A stretch of DNA of 64,000 bases, taken from assembly GCF_030813005.1 (NCBI RefSeq), contig NZ_JAUSTU010000004.1, forward strand, positions 124,001-188,000, written 5' to 3'. The notes beneath the pieces are model-generated. The model worked only from the letters and a program-made list of their open reading frames with translations. It was not told the origin of the DNA and searched no databases. The translations under genes were made by a program, and so were the position numbers. Positions 9,170 through 16,836 of this stretch are shown here, piece after piece (position 1 is the first letter of the stretch; every line of letters starts with the position of its first letter). Source of the stretch: Robertmurraya andreesenii (lineage in GTDB: Bacteria > Bacillota > Bacilli > Bacillales > Cytobacillaceae).

Positions 9170-9655
9170 ATGGAAAAAATCGAACAAGCCATTCAAGATA
9201 TTTATGCAGACGATGTTGCGATGTGTTATGGATGTGGAAGACTGAATGAGAGTGGTCATCATTTTCGAACAGGTTGGGACGGGGAGAACACAGTAACCTT
9301 TTTTACACCTAAACCGGAACATACAGCGATTCCTGGGTTTGTCTACGGAGGGATGCTTGCTTCCTTAATTGACTGCCATGGAACAGGTTCGGCATCATTG
9401 TTTTTACATAAAAAAAATGGCCATGTCATCGGCGACGGTGCTGAGCCACCTCGCTTCGTCACAGCTTCATTGAAAGTGGATTTTCTAAAACCAACTCCAC
9501 ATGGAATCCCTTTAAAAGCAGTTGGAATGGTGACAGAAATTCATCCAAAGAAATTTAAGGTAGAAACGAATGTCTATGCAGATGAAGACATCGTTGCGAG
9601 CGGCGAAGTCATTGCTGTAGTAATGCCAAAATCATTTGGATCAAAAGAGGATTAA
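9170..9655 (+). CDS. Hotdog-fold (PaaI/YiiD-like) thioesterase
   Basis: 161 residues. The early CYGCGRLNESGHHFR block and the PGFVYGGMLASLIDCHGTGS block are typical of PaaI/4HBT-family thioesterases; the conserved Gly-Gly and the Asp in LIDCH lie at the active-site helix. It is probably an acyl-CoA thioesterase acting in the cytoplasm. The ribosome binding site is GAGAGGAGA. A cre-like site and a terminator bracket it, so it appears to be a single-gene unit under carbon control. Confidence 0.85.
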   Translation: MEKIEQAIQDIYADDVAMCYGCGRLNESGHHFRTGWDGENTVTFFTPKPEHTAIPGFVYGGMLASLIDCHGTGSASLFLHKKNGHVIGDGAEPPRFVTASLKVDFLKPTPHGIPLKAVGMVTEIHPKKFKVETNVYADEDIVASGEVIAVVMPKSFGSKED

Positions 9656-9664
9656 AATCACAAA

Positions 9665-9699
9665 GCGATGCTCACATCAAGAGCATCGCCTCATTTTTG
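9665..9699 (+). terminator. Terminator after the thioesterase
   Basis: Stem GCGATGCTC / GAGCATCGC with a six-nt loop, followed by TCATTTTTGTT. Confidence 0.85.
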
Positions 9700-9776
9700 T
9701 TCAAAAATCATGTATATTCTAAAGATTCAACAAATTCCCTTCTTGTACATATTATATACGGAAAGGAGGGAATGTT

Positions 9777-9968
9777 ATGGATCGATTTATATTTCTTATG
9801 CTTGCTTGTATTCTAGCTGGTTTCGCCTTAATAAAAGTTCCATTATCGTGGAGTTTCTTTGCAAGCCTGCATCCTATAATCCACTTTATCGGAGTTCTGG
9901 CCGTTTTGATTTTCTCCCTAGTCCTTATCTATAAGGGAATTATGGCCATCCTCGGTAAACACAAGTAA
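9777..9968 (+). CDS. Small two-helix membrane protein
   Basis: 63 residues with a strong AAAGGAGGG ribosome binding site seven bases before the ATG. Two hydrophobic segments (FIFLMLACILAGFALI and FIGVLAVLIFSLVLIYKGI) flank a short loop with PLSWSFF. I do not recognise the family. It is flanked by terminators on both sides. Confidence 0.65.
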   Translation: MDRFIFLMLACILAGFALIKVPLSWSFFASLHPIIHFIGVLAVLIFSLVLIYKGIMAILGKHK

Positions 9969-10018
9969 GAGCTACGATTATTTTTGAAGGGTTCAAAGCA
10001 AAAGAAATTGAACGTAAA

Positions 10019-10050
10019 GAACCCCGTTTCTGATAACGGTTCATATTTTT
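10019..10050 (+). terminator. Terminator after the small membrane protein
   Basis: Stem GAACC(C)CGTT / AACGGTTC with one bulge, followed by a short T-run (ATATTTTTATG). Confidence 0.6.
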
Positions 10051-10056
10051 ATGCAA

Positions 10057-10104
10057 AAGAGCAGGGTAACGCCGATTTAACGGAGTTACCCTGCTCTTCT
10101 AATT
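10057..10104. terminator. Strong terminator downstream of the tusA-like gene
   Basis: Perfect 14-bp stem AAGAGCAGGGTAAC / GTTACCCTGCTCTT with T-rich flanks on both sides. It ends the yedE-tusA operon on the minus strand and backs up the plus-strand terminator. Confidence 0.85.
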
Positions 10105-10137
10105 TTTATCATAATGGTATTAATTCCTTTTCCATTC

Positions 10138-10383
10138 CTATTGAACGACTTTGATGTAAAAATATATATCCTGGCCGATTCTTTCTGGTTCTCCTAGAAG
10201 CTGGTAGCCATGTTTGGTTGTTTCTTCAGGAACACTTCGAAAGGATTGCGGACAGTCTGCAATAACGAGGAGAACTTCCCCTATTCTCATATCTTTTAGC
10301 ACATCCAGTGCATAAATGACTGGGTATGGTCAAGGCTCACCCCGAATGTCTAATGTGTAGTTAACGTCCATCACTTGCGACAT
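10138..10383 (-). CDS. TusA/YeeD-family sulfur (selenium) carrier with in-frame TGA, probable selenoprotein
   Basis: 81 codons if the TGA at codon 18 (10330-10332) is read through. The flanks read LDIRGEP-(TGA)-PYPVIYALDVLK, then GEVLLVIADCPQS and the C-terminal TusA strand pattern to a TAG stop. The family motif is C-P-x-P, so the TGA sits exactly at the catalytic cysteine. Everything else is intact and in frame, with GAGGAGG before the ATG and the gene 5 bases after the yedE stop. A SECIS-like hairpin follows the TGA, and a selC fragment lies at 36.7 kb. I infer selenocysteine. The alternative is a one-base Cys-to-stop mutation. A second Cys (44) remains. TusA proteins carry persulfides; the YeeD relative works with YeeE in thiosulfate uptake, while YedE/YedF-type pairs are associated with selenium use. 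Confidence 0.82.
10291..10320 (-). promoter_or_regulatory. Candidate bacterial SECIS element
   Basis: In the mRNA, starting 9 nt after the UGA, three pairs (GUC/GAU), an A-A mismatch, four pairs (UUUA/UAAA), a single bulged U and four pairs (GCAC/GUGC) close a five-base loop UGGAU. The loop GG begins 23 nt after the UGA. This matches the known bacterial SECIS pattern, in which SelB binds a short upper stem with a bulged U and one or two loop G residues, as in E. coli fdhF. Found by hand folding. Confidence 0.68.
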
Positions 10384-10388
10384 TTCGA

Positions 10389-11618
10389 TTATACCTCCTC
10401 TGTAACTGGTGAAATCCTTCTTTTAGCACCGTGTTGGATTCCTTTTCCATAGCGGAACCGCTTTTCCCACCAATTCGATAATAAGAACCAAATCGTAAGC
10501 ATAGCAAGAGTTCCAATTAGCGCTCCCATCGGACCCCATTGTTCGATTAGATTAACTTTCGGCCAATTCTCAACAAGAGCATAATAAATCCCTAGATGAT
10601 CCCAACCATAAGCAAGGACCGTTGCACCAATAATATTTCCTGCACCTACTACCCAATACAACAATTGGCCTTCCATTGCACGATACATCATCCCTGTTTC
10701 ACAACCACCGGCTAGCACAATGCCAAAGCCGAAGAGAAGCCCACCGATTGCCGTACTTGGTGCAGCAACTTTGATGAGCGCAACAGAGCCATTCTGGAGA
10801 TAGAAAAATGTAATTATTACGCTTATCATCATTCCAACTGAAATGGCTTTGGACATCACCGCACGACCACTAATCCATAAATCACGGAAAGCAGATGTGA
10901 AACAAATCTGTCCACGTTCAATTAAAATTCCAAATAAAGCTCCAGCAATACAAGCAACAGCAAGAAGGTTTTTGCCTATTACAAAAAAGTAAAGAATAAG
11001 CGCTAAATACAAACATGCAAAAATGAGACCAAGCACTGGTTGAATATTCTTTTTCTTAACCTTTTGGTTCACAGCTGGGTTTACTCCACCTTTAATCAAA
11101 GCAGGTTTTCCCCGCCACCATTTCGTATTGACGAGTTTAACACCGAAGTACGTTCCGATGGCAGTGGTCACCATAAATATCCAGGAATGGAATGAGAATT
11201 GTGGCACCCCTGTAAAAAATGCCGCTAAGTTACATCCTAACGCAAGACGCGCACCAAATCCAGCAATAATGCCCCCGATAAATCCCTGAACAAGACGTCG
11301 CTTTTGTTTCGGTATACGAATTTTAAAACTATTGCTTAATAAAATTGTGATTAGTGCACCAACGAGCATTCCTATAACGATCCAGCCATCTGTTCGGGTC
11401 ATTGGAGTTCCTTCTAAGCCCACCAGCCCAAAATATGCCCAATTTGATACATCTACTCCAAACCATTCTAATAGATGCCCACCTAACCTTGTAAATTCCC
11501 CGGTCACTGCCCACACTGTACCAGTGATTCCAAAGTAAAGTGCACTAACAACACCAGCAATGCTTATAGCTATATAGGGATTCCAATATTCTTTGAAGAT
11601 TTTTTGATACAAATTCAT
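10389..11618 (-). CDS. yedE: YedE/YeeE-family membrane transporter (sulfur or selenium species)
   Basis: The ATG at 11618 follows AAAGGGGAG, giving 409 residues; longer upstream extensions lack a site. It has about ten membrane segments in two similar halves. Signature cysteines occur as LALGCNLAAFFTG (Cys129), ERGQICFTSAFRDLW (Cys239) and LAGGCETGMMYRA (Cys306). Such cysteines guide thiosulfate through YeeE. The full-length YedE form is also reported in genomes that use selenium. It is followed at once by the TusA-like gene with a TGA at its active site, which supports a thiosulfate- or selenium-uptake pair. It faces a leader with its own terminator. Confidence 0.88.
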   Translation of the reverse strand: MNLYQKIFKEYWNPYIAISIAGVVSALYFGITGTVWAVTGEFTRLGGHLLEWFGVDVSNWAYFGLVGLEGTPMTRTDGWIVIGMLVGALITILLSNSFKIRIPKQKRRLVQGFIGGIIAGFGARLALGCNLAAFFTGVPQFSFHSWIFMVTTAIGTYFGVKLVNTKWWRGKPALIKGGVNPAVNQKVKKKNIQPVLGLIFACLYLALILYFFVIGKNLLAVACIAGALFGILIERGQICFTSAFRDLWISGRAVMSKAISVGMMISVIITFFYLQNGSVALIKVAAPSTAIGGLLFGFGIVLAGGCETGMMYRAMEGQLLYWVVGAGNIIGATVLAYGWDHLGIYYALVENWPKVNLIEQWGPMGALIGTLAMLTIWFLLSNWWEKRFRYGKGIQHGAKRRISPVTEEV

Positions 11619-11682
11619 GAAGCTTATTCTCCCCTTTATATCGACTTCAACTCTAATATAGAGTCCGTTAATATTAACAAAG

Positions 11683-11712
11683 AAAAAAATGCCAAGAAGA
11701 TCTCTAGGCATT
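11683..11712 (-). terminator. Leader terminator upstream of yedE (possible attenuator)
   Basis: On the minus strand AATGCC and GGCATT pair, with three further pairs inside (AGA/TCT), directly followed by seven T. It lies between a plausible promoter and the yedE start, about 65 bases before the ATG. The phaC gene upstream already has its own terminator, so this one may control the operon. Confidence 0.55.
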
Positions 11713-11786
11713 CTACGTTTATTAATGTAATGGATATTTGTAAGTCGAGCAATTCATTTTATCGATAAGTTAGATTTAAATCCATC

Positions 11787-11815
11787 TATATAATCAATAT
11801 GAAAAGTCCAGACAA
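11787..11815 (-). promoter_or_regulatory. Probable sigma-A promoter of yedE-tusA
   Basis: Minus strand TTGTCT, a 17-base spacer, then TATATA. The transcript would carry a leader of about 160 bases that contains the terminator hairpin at 11683-11712. Confidence 0.45.
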
Positions 11816-11835
11816 AAAAAGAGAGCATAGCTCCC
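11814..11835 (-). terminator. Terminator after phaC
   Basis: Minus-strand stem GGGAGC / GCTCTC (one G-T pair) with a three-base loop and seven T. Confidence 0.65.
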
Positions 11836-11856
11836 TTTAACCATTTTCACACAAGG

Positions 11857-12885
11857 CTATATAGGATTCGACCTAGTTGGCAGCCAATCCCTGAAATGAT
11901 GAGGAAGTTTTCCATCCTTTGTTAGACCTGTATGTCCACCTTGAAGCATAATATACTTTTTGTCGTTGCTAGAAACGAGGTCCATAATTTTATAGGTCGT
12001 TTCCTTCGGTACAAGTCGGTCAAATTCTGAAGCTATGACTAAAAGATTTGAATGAATATTCGATAAATCCATCTTTTCATCTCGGACTTTGAGTGTTCCT
12101 TTTACAAGTTTGTTATGCTTACCAAAATCATGAAACATCTGCTTCAACACACCACCAGGCAAAGGGATATGCCCTCTCGTCCATTTATTGAAAACCCTCC
12201 ACCTTTCAACATATTCCTCATCATTCGCTTTATTTAATAGTGAGAGATAAGGACTAAAGTAGATTGGTGAAGTAATGAGTCTTACACCGGCTTCCACGAA
12301 TTTTGGAGGGATGAGCCCAATCGAATCAATAAAGTCATCAAAGTCTAGCTCCTCTTCTTTAACAACCTCTGCCCATTGATCAAAAATATGAGCATTCGAG
12401 AAATCAATCGGCGCTACATCAAGGATTAGGTTTTTAATAGGTTCTGTGGCAATGCTCGCATACATTGCTGCAAGTGTTCCTCCAAGGCAAAATCCCATCA
12501 CTGAGAGTTCAGTGGCATTCGAATGATCTAGTACCTTTTTTGCTCCCTTTTGGATATAGTCTTTAATGTAATCATCCATGGTTAAATCTTTATCTTCAAA
12601 GCCAGGAATACCGAAATCGATTAAATATACATCAAAGCCCTCATGAACAAATGCTTCTATTAAACTATTTCCTGGAAGGAGGTCAAGAATAAATGGCTGA
12701 TTAATGAGCGAGTAAATAAGATATAATGGAGTTTTATAGCGTCTTTCTTTGGCTGGATAATACCAAAGAGTCGCTTTATTCTTTTTCCAAATTGGGATTC
12801 GTTCAGTTTGTGCAAACTCAGGTTCTTCTGTACACCATATACTGAAAAAACCTCGCCATCTTTCCAATTCATCTTCCAAAACCAT
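11857..12885 (-). CDS. phaC: Polyhydroxyalkanoate synthase, class III/IV type catalytic subunit
   Basis: 342 residues from the ATG at 12885. It has an alpha/beta-hydrolase fold with the PHA-synthase lipase box GFCLGG (nucleophile Cys133), an Asp in VIASEFDRLVP and a His in QGGHTGLTKDG as the rest of the triad. The blocks LIYSLINQPFILDLLPGNSL and RWRVFNKWTRGHIPLPGG are close to Bacillus class IV PhaC. It polymerises 3-hydroxyacyl-CoA on PHA granules together with a small subunit; the gene just upstream looks like that partner but is frameshifted. The start follows the partner's stop by about 7 bases. Confidence 0.88.
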   Translation of the reverse strand: MVLEDELERWRGFFSIWCTEEPEFAQTERIPIWKKNKATLWYYPAKERRYKTPLYLIYSLINQPFILDLLPGNSLIEAFVHEGFDVYLIDFGIPGFEDKDLTMDDYIKDYIQKGAKKVLDHSNATELSVMGFCLGGTLAAMYASIATEPIKNLILDVAPIDFSNAHIFDQWAEVVKEEELDFDDFIDSIGLIPPKFVEAGVRLITSPIYFSPYLSLLNKANDEEYVERWRVFNKWTRGHIPLPGGVLKQMFHDFGKHNKLVKGTLKVRDEKMDLSNIHSNLLVIASEFDRLVPKETTYKIMDLVSSNDKKYIMLQGGHTGLTKDGKLPHHFRDWLPTRSNPI

Positions 12886-12892
12886 TGAGGAA

Positions 12893-13340
12893 TCAATCCT
12901 TTCCGGTTCCAGGGTTGGTCCTATTTTGCATGAGCAGTTGGAGGAGTAAAAGTCTCTTATATTTTTTGAGCTCCTTGTCCAAATCCTTTTTAGAAGGTGG
13001 TGTGTAGGTAGGAACATCTTCTGAAATCAACTCTTTTAGGTACCCATTCAAAATTTTCAGCTGTTCATCCACGGAGTCCAATTTTTCCTCATTTTGTTTA
13101 GTTAGCTTTGCTACATTAGCAACATCATTTTTTGTAGGGATATTTAATGGAATAGACATGGTCTCAGCCCATTCTTTTAGTCCTTTAATGAGGGGGGGCT
13201 AACAAATGAGCATGTCGGTGCAGATACTTTAGAATTTCTTTTTTATTCAAGCTGTCTTGAATATTTTCATTTAGCTTGAACTCCATTTGAAAACCGAGCT
13301 TTTTTAAAATGTTGTAAAGTTCTTGCAGTTGCTTTTCCAC
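12893..13340 (-). pseudogene. PhaR-like PHA synthase subunit, split by a one-base frameshift
   Basis: A GTG at 13340 with AAAGGAGCG begins a 51-codon frame ending LLAPPH-stop (13185). A second frame continues as PLIKGLKEWAETMSIPLNIP and runs 88 more codons from the ATG at 13159. Removing one C from the run of seven (13192-13198) joins them into a 149-residue protein. The joined form has IPTKNDVANVAKL, like the PhaR segment MPTREDVASVAKL, then coiled-coil-like charged helices. It lies directly upstream of phaC, as phaR does. The break may be a sequencing error, a phase-variable tract or true decay. Confidence 0.62.
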
Positions 13341-13547
13341 TCGATACCGCTCCTTTCTTTAAACTTATCTGATTATTAGTGAAACCGCTCCTTGAGCAGA
13401 GCTTACTATATAATAGACAAGCATCAAGAAAGAGTGCAAAAAATGATAGATTCGCCTTTGCCCTTTTGATGGAAGAGCTTAAGCGGAAGTATAGAGTCGA
13501 GAATATAATGGAATCCTAGATAGACAAATCATTAAAGGGATGAGTGG

Positions 13548-13799
13548 ATGAACAAGGAACAAATTCAGGACGTATTTAATAGATGTGGTCTCGGAAAACT
13601 AGGAGAAAAACTATCCTATAAACTATGGATAAAGGGAATAGGAGAGGAGTACGATGAACAGAGCCTAGAGGACTTTCTCCTATCCTATGATTTACGTGAT
13701 GATTGCGGGATGCTAGCGGATGAATTTCAGTACCACCTACAAATTTTCCGCGTCGTGGTACGAAATGAAGATTTACGTGCTGCTTTGATTTATCTATAG
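13548..13799 (+). CDS. Small protein of unknown function
   Basis: 83 residues, mostly charged helices (EEYDEQSLEDFLLSYDLRDD) and no membrane segment. The ribosome binding site AAAGGGATG lies before the ATG and a strong terminator follows. I do not recognise it; the acidic helical composition would suit a small cytoplasmic adaptor. Confidence 0.55.
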   Translation: MNKEQIQDVFNRCGLGKLGEKLSYKLWIKGIGEEYDEQSLEDFLLSYDLRDDCGMLADEFQYHLQIFRVVVRNEDLRAALIYL

Positions 13800-13815
13800 G
13801 CTAGATCATATTAAG

Positions 13816-13862
13816 AAGGGTCATCCAAAAGTCGTATTATCAACTTTTGGATGACCTTTTCT
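13816..13862. terminator. Bidirectional terminator
   Basis: Perfect 14-bp stem GGTCATCCAAAAGT / ACTTTTGGATGACC, T-rich on the plus side. It separates the small gene from the convergent pepF. Confidence 0.85.
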
Positions 13863-13887
13863 TAGATAGCTCAGTGAAAAGCGGTGA

Positions 13888-15693
13888 TTACATCAATTCA
13901 TTCGTTAAGCGAATAAATTCCTCTGCATCCTTAGCCATTAATTGAACTCCTGCCTCCCAGAAGTCAGGGCTGCCTAAGTCTACACCAAGATGCTTCATCG
14001 CTAACTCTTCTACCTTCATCGAACCAGTGTCACTCAATAAAGCGATATATTTGTCCTCAAATCCATTTGGATTCTTCAAATATTCAGCATAAATTCCGAG
14101 ACTGAATAAGAAACCAAAGGTATAAGGGAAGTTATAGAACGGTACATCATCGATAAAGAAATGCAATTTACTGCACCAGAAATGAGGATGGTACTCGGAT
14201 AGGCAATCTCCATACGCCTCCTTCTGAGCATTCAGCATGAGTTCATTTAATCTTTGCTCCGACACGATTCCTTGATTGCGCTCCTCGTAGAAGGATTGTT
14301 CGAAAAGGAAACGAGCATGGATATTTAAGAACATCGCTGTTGCATTCTCCATTTTCGTATTTAACAGGGTAACTTTTTCTTCCTTCGATTTCGCATTTGC
14401 TACTGTGGCATTATTAATAATTGTTTCCGCAAAAGTACTAGCTGTCTCCGCAACATTCATCGCATATCGGCGATTCAAAGCTGGGAGATCCTTCATGACA
14501 TAGCTATGGAAAGCATGGCCCAATTCGTGAGCAAGTGTGCTCGTATCGGAAGGAGATCCAGTAAAGGTCATAAAAATGCGGGATTCCTTCCATTCTGGGA
14601 GACTCGTACAATACCCACCCGGACGCTTGTTCGGACGGTCCTCTGCTTCGATCCAGCGATTTTCGAGAGCGTGCTTAGCAAACTCTGTAAGCTTTGGACC
14701 AAAGCTAGCAAAATTCTCAATGATAAAATCGCATGCATCATCATATGTAAATCGCGGTGGTTCTACATCCCCGATAGCTACCGGAGCATCCACGTCCTGC
14801 CAGCCTAGCTTTTCCATCCCTAACACTTTTGCTTTCTGATTCAAGAAATCGATGAAAGGCTGTTTTTGATTGGCAACCGCTGTCCACATCGCATCCAGTG
14901 TTTCCTTTTCCATACGGTTGTACTCTAATGGCTCATCAAGGAAGTGGTCGCGGTTATGAACCTTTTGCAAGGTAAGACGATAGCCTGCTAAGTGATTTAG
15001 GTTTTCTGCAAACACAGGCGCAAATTTCGTCCATGCCGCTTCCCAGTTTTCAAATAACTGCTTTCTCACGCTTGGATCTGGATCGGAATACATCCGATTC
15101 ATCGCCTGACCTACGGAATACTCCGTTGTTTTTCCTTCGTTGTCTGTAAATGGAATCGTCATAATGGAAACAGTCGTTCCATACAAACGGTTCCATGCTG
15201 AAAGCCCATCCTTATTTAACTCGGTGATAATATTTTCAACTTCCTCTGATAAAAGACGCTTCCCCTGATCGCGAATTTCATTTAATCTGAATGAAACAGT
15301 CGCAAGTTCTGGATCTGCTAATAGACTTTGCCACTCTGTATCTGCGATGGCAACGTACTTTTTGGTTAATGTGGTCGTGATATTTTCCACCTCACTGGAT
15401 AAGTCAATCACCTGCCCCATCACCACATTCGCGTATTCATCATTGGTATAGGCATCATGAAACATATGTACAAAAGTCCCTGCTTGGCCTAAACCATTTA
15501 AAATCTTTTCCTGTTTTTTCAAGATTTCCTTCACTGGTTCAGCACTCTTGTTATCTTCAAAATGCCAATTTTGAATGTGGCTACGATATTCTTCGATTTC
15601 CGCTTTCAAACTAGTTAACTTTTCTTGTAGCTGTGGAGATTTCGTTCCCCCAGGAAAAATCGAATCTAAATCCCATGTGTCTACATACTTCAT
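13888..15693 (-). CDS. pepF: Oligoendopeptidase F, M3 family
   Basis: 601 residues, the normal length for PepF. The zinc motif HELGH is at 389-393 (TLAHELGHAFHS), with the downstream Glu ligand in the block NVAETASTFAETI. An N-terminal helical lid domain precedes the catalytic domain. It is a cytoplasmic zinc metallopeptidase cutting short peptides. It appears monocistronic, with about 220 bases of upstream non-coding sequence shared with the divergent thioesterase gene. Confidence 0.93.
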   Translation of the reverse strand: MKYVDTWDLDSIFPGGTKSPQLQEKLTSLKAEIEEYRSHIQNWHFEDNKSAEPVKEILKKQEKILNGLGQAGTFVHMFHDAYTNDEYANVVMGQVIDLSSEVENITTTLTKKYVAIADTEWQSLLADPELATVSFRLNEIRDQGKRLLSEEVENIITELNKDGLSAWNRLYGTTVSIMTIPFTDNEGKTTEYSVGQAMNRMYSDPDPSVRKQLFENWEAAWTKFAPVFAENLNHLAGYRLTLQKVHNRDHFLDEPLEYNRMEKETLDAMWTAVANQKQPFIDFLNQKAKVLGMEKLGWQDVDAPVAIGDVEPPRFTYDDACDFIIENFASFGPKLTEFAKHALENRWIEAEDRPNKRPGGYCTSLPEWKESRIFMTFTGSPSDTSTLAHELGHAFHSYVMKDLPALNRRYAMNVAETASTFAETIINNATVANAKSKEEKVTLLNTKMENATAMFLNIHARFLFEQSFYEERNQGIVSEQRLNELMLNAQKEAYGDCLSEYHPHFWCSKLHFFIDDVPFYNFPYTFGFLFSLGIYAEYLKNPNGFEDKYIALLSDTGSMKVEELAMKHLGVDLGSPDFWEAGVQLMAKDAEEFIRLTNELM

Positions 15694-15915
15694 AACATAA
15701 TCCCCATTCTGTGTTAGTTTTTATTTCTACTTAATTAAATATATCGGAAAATTTAATATTCGACAATTATTTTGAATACGTTGTTAAAGAGGGGAGAATT
15801 GAAAGATGTTGATGGGAGGTTTATGATAATAGTTAGAATTCTAAAGCATAATTCTGCTTTGTAAAAAAAAATGAATAACAAAATAATCGAACTTGATTCA
15901 AAAGGAGTAAGAGAA

Positions 15916-16677
15916 ATGAATACATTAACATCCCTATTTTCAAAAACCTATCACATCGATTTAAGAGATGTTGATTTTACCAAAAAACTGAAATTGAGTA
16001 ATTTGTTCAGCTATTTTCAAGATATTGCAAGTCAGGCCGCTGAAGTGCTAGGCTATGGTATTGAAACATTGGAGGAAAAATTTGGAGTTGCTTGGGTCGT
16101 AACGCGAATTCGAGTTGAAATTATTAGACTTCCAGTTTGGGATGAAGAAATCACGATTGAAACATGGCCACTTGACCCTGGGAAGGTAGAATTTGATCGT
16201 GATTATCTCGTCAAAGATGCGAATGGGAATGTCATCATTAGAGCAGTCTCAAAATGGGTAATCATGGACATTAAAGAAAGAAAGCTTAAGCGAAGTGAGC
16301 TGATCGGGATTCAATATCCAGAAAGCAGAACTGAACGAGCCATTGAAGGACGATTGGGCAAGCTGAAGGATTTTGGACAGTTAGAAGCAGCTTATGACAA
16401 AGTCATTGGCTATAGTGATATCGACTTCAACGGACATTTGAATAATTCCAAATATGTTGACTACATCATGGATTGTTTTCCTGTTGAAGACCACAAGAAC
16501 TATTCCATTCAAGTGATTGATATCAACTTTTTACAAGAGGCTTTACCTGGTGATTCCATCAAACTAAACAAGGACACTACCAAGTTGAATGATCATGAGA
16601 TCTACATCGATGGCGTCAATCAAACCAATGGGAATGTCGTTTTTAAATCACAGGTGACAATTAAGAGAGATAACTAG
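15916..16677 (+). CDS. Acyl-ACP-thioesterase-like double-hotdog protein
   Basis: 253 residues from the ATG at 15916, chosen because AAAGGAG lies just before it; an ATG at 15871 has no site. There are two hotdog repeats: the first carries FSYFQDIASQAAEVLGYG and WVVTRIRVEI, the second GYSDIDFNGHLNNSKYVDYI. The Asp-x-Asn-x-His-x-Asn pattern in the second is the FatA-type catalytic set. It probably releases fatty acids from acyl-ACP. It is a single gene. Confidence 0.88.
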   Translation: MNTLTSLFSKTYHIDLRDVDFTKKLKLSNLFSYFQDIASQAAEVLGYGIETLEEKFGVAWVVTRIRVEIIRLPVWDEEITIETWPLDPGKVEFDRDYLVKDANGNVIIRAVSKWVIMDIKERKLKRSELIGIQYPESRTERAIEGRLGKLKDFGQLEAAYDKVIGYSDIDFNGHLNNSKYVDYIMDCFPVEDHKNYSIQVIDINFLQEALPGDSIKLNKDTTKLNDHEIYIDGVNQTNGNVVFKSQVTIKRDN

Positions 16678-16766
16678 CATGATTTGAAATCGTTCGTCCT
16701 AATGGATAACTGTTTTTTGGAGATTAGTCCTTGATGTGAAAGAATTTGTTATATAGCCACAAAGTA

Positions 16767-16808
16767 AATAAGCAGCCCACACATTTTGTACGGGTTGCTT
16801 ATTAGGTC
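16767..16808. terminator. Terminator between convergent genes
   Basis: Stem AATAAGCAGCCC / GGGTTGCTTATT with one G-T pair, lying between the thioesterase and the symporter gene. Confidence 0.65.
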
Positions 16809-16836
16809 TTTCTCTTCCTAAATGCGATGAAACCCC

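Noticed and set aside
9668..9934. Plus-strand frame starting within the thioesterase terminator
   Set aside because: It overlaps the small membrane protein gene, which has a strong ribosome binding site and a better protein sequence.
10330..10332. Reading the TGA in the tusA-like gene as a plain nonsense mutation
   Set aside because: Not excluded, but less likely: the only lesion is at the catalytic Cys codon, the rest of the frame is clean, a SECIS-like hairpin follows and selC sequence is present in the same chromosome.
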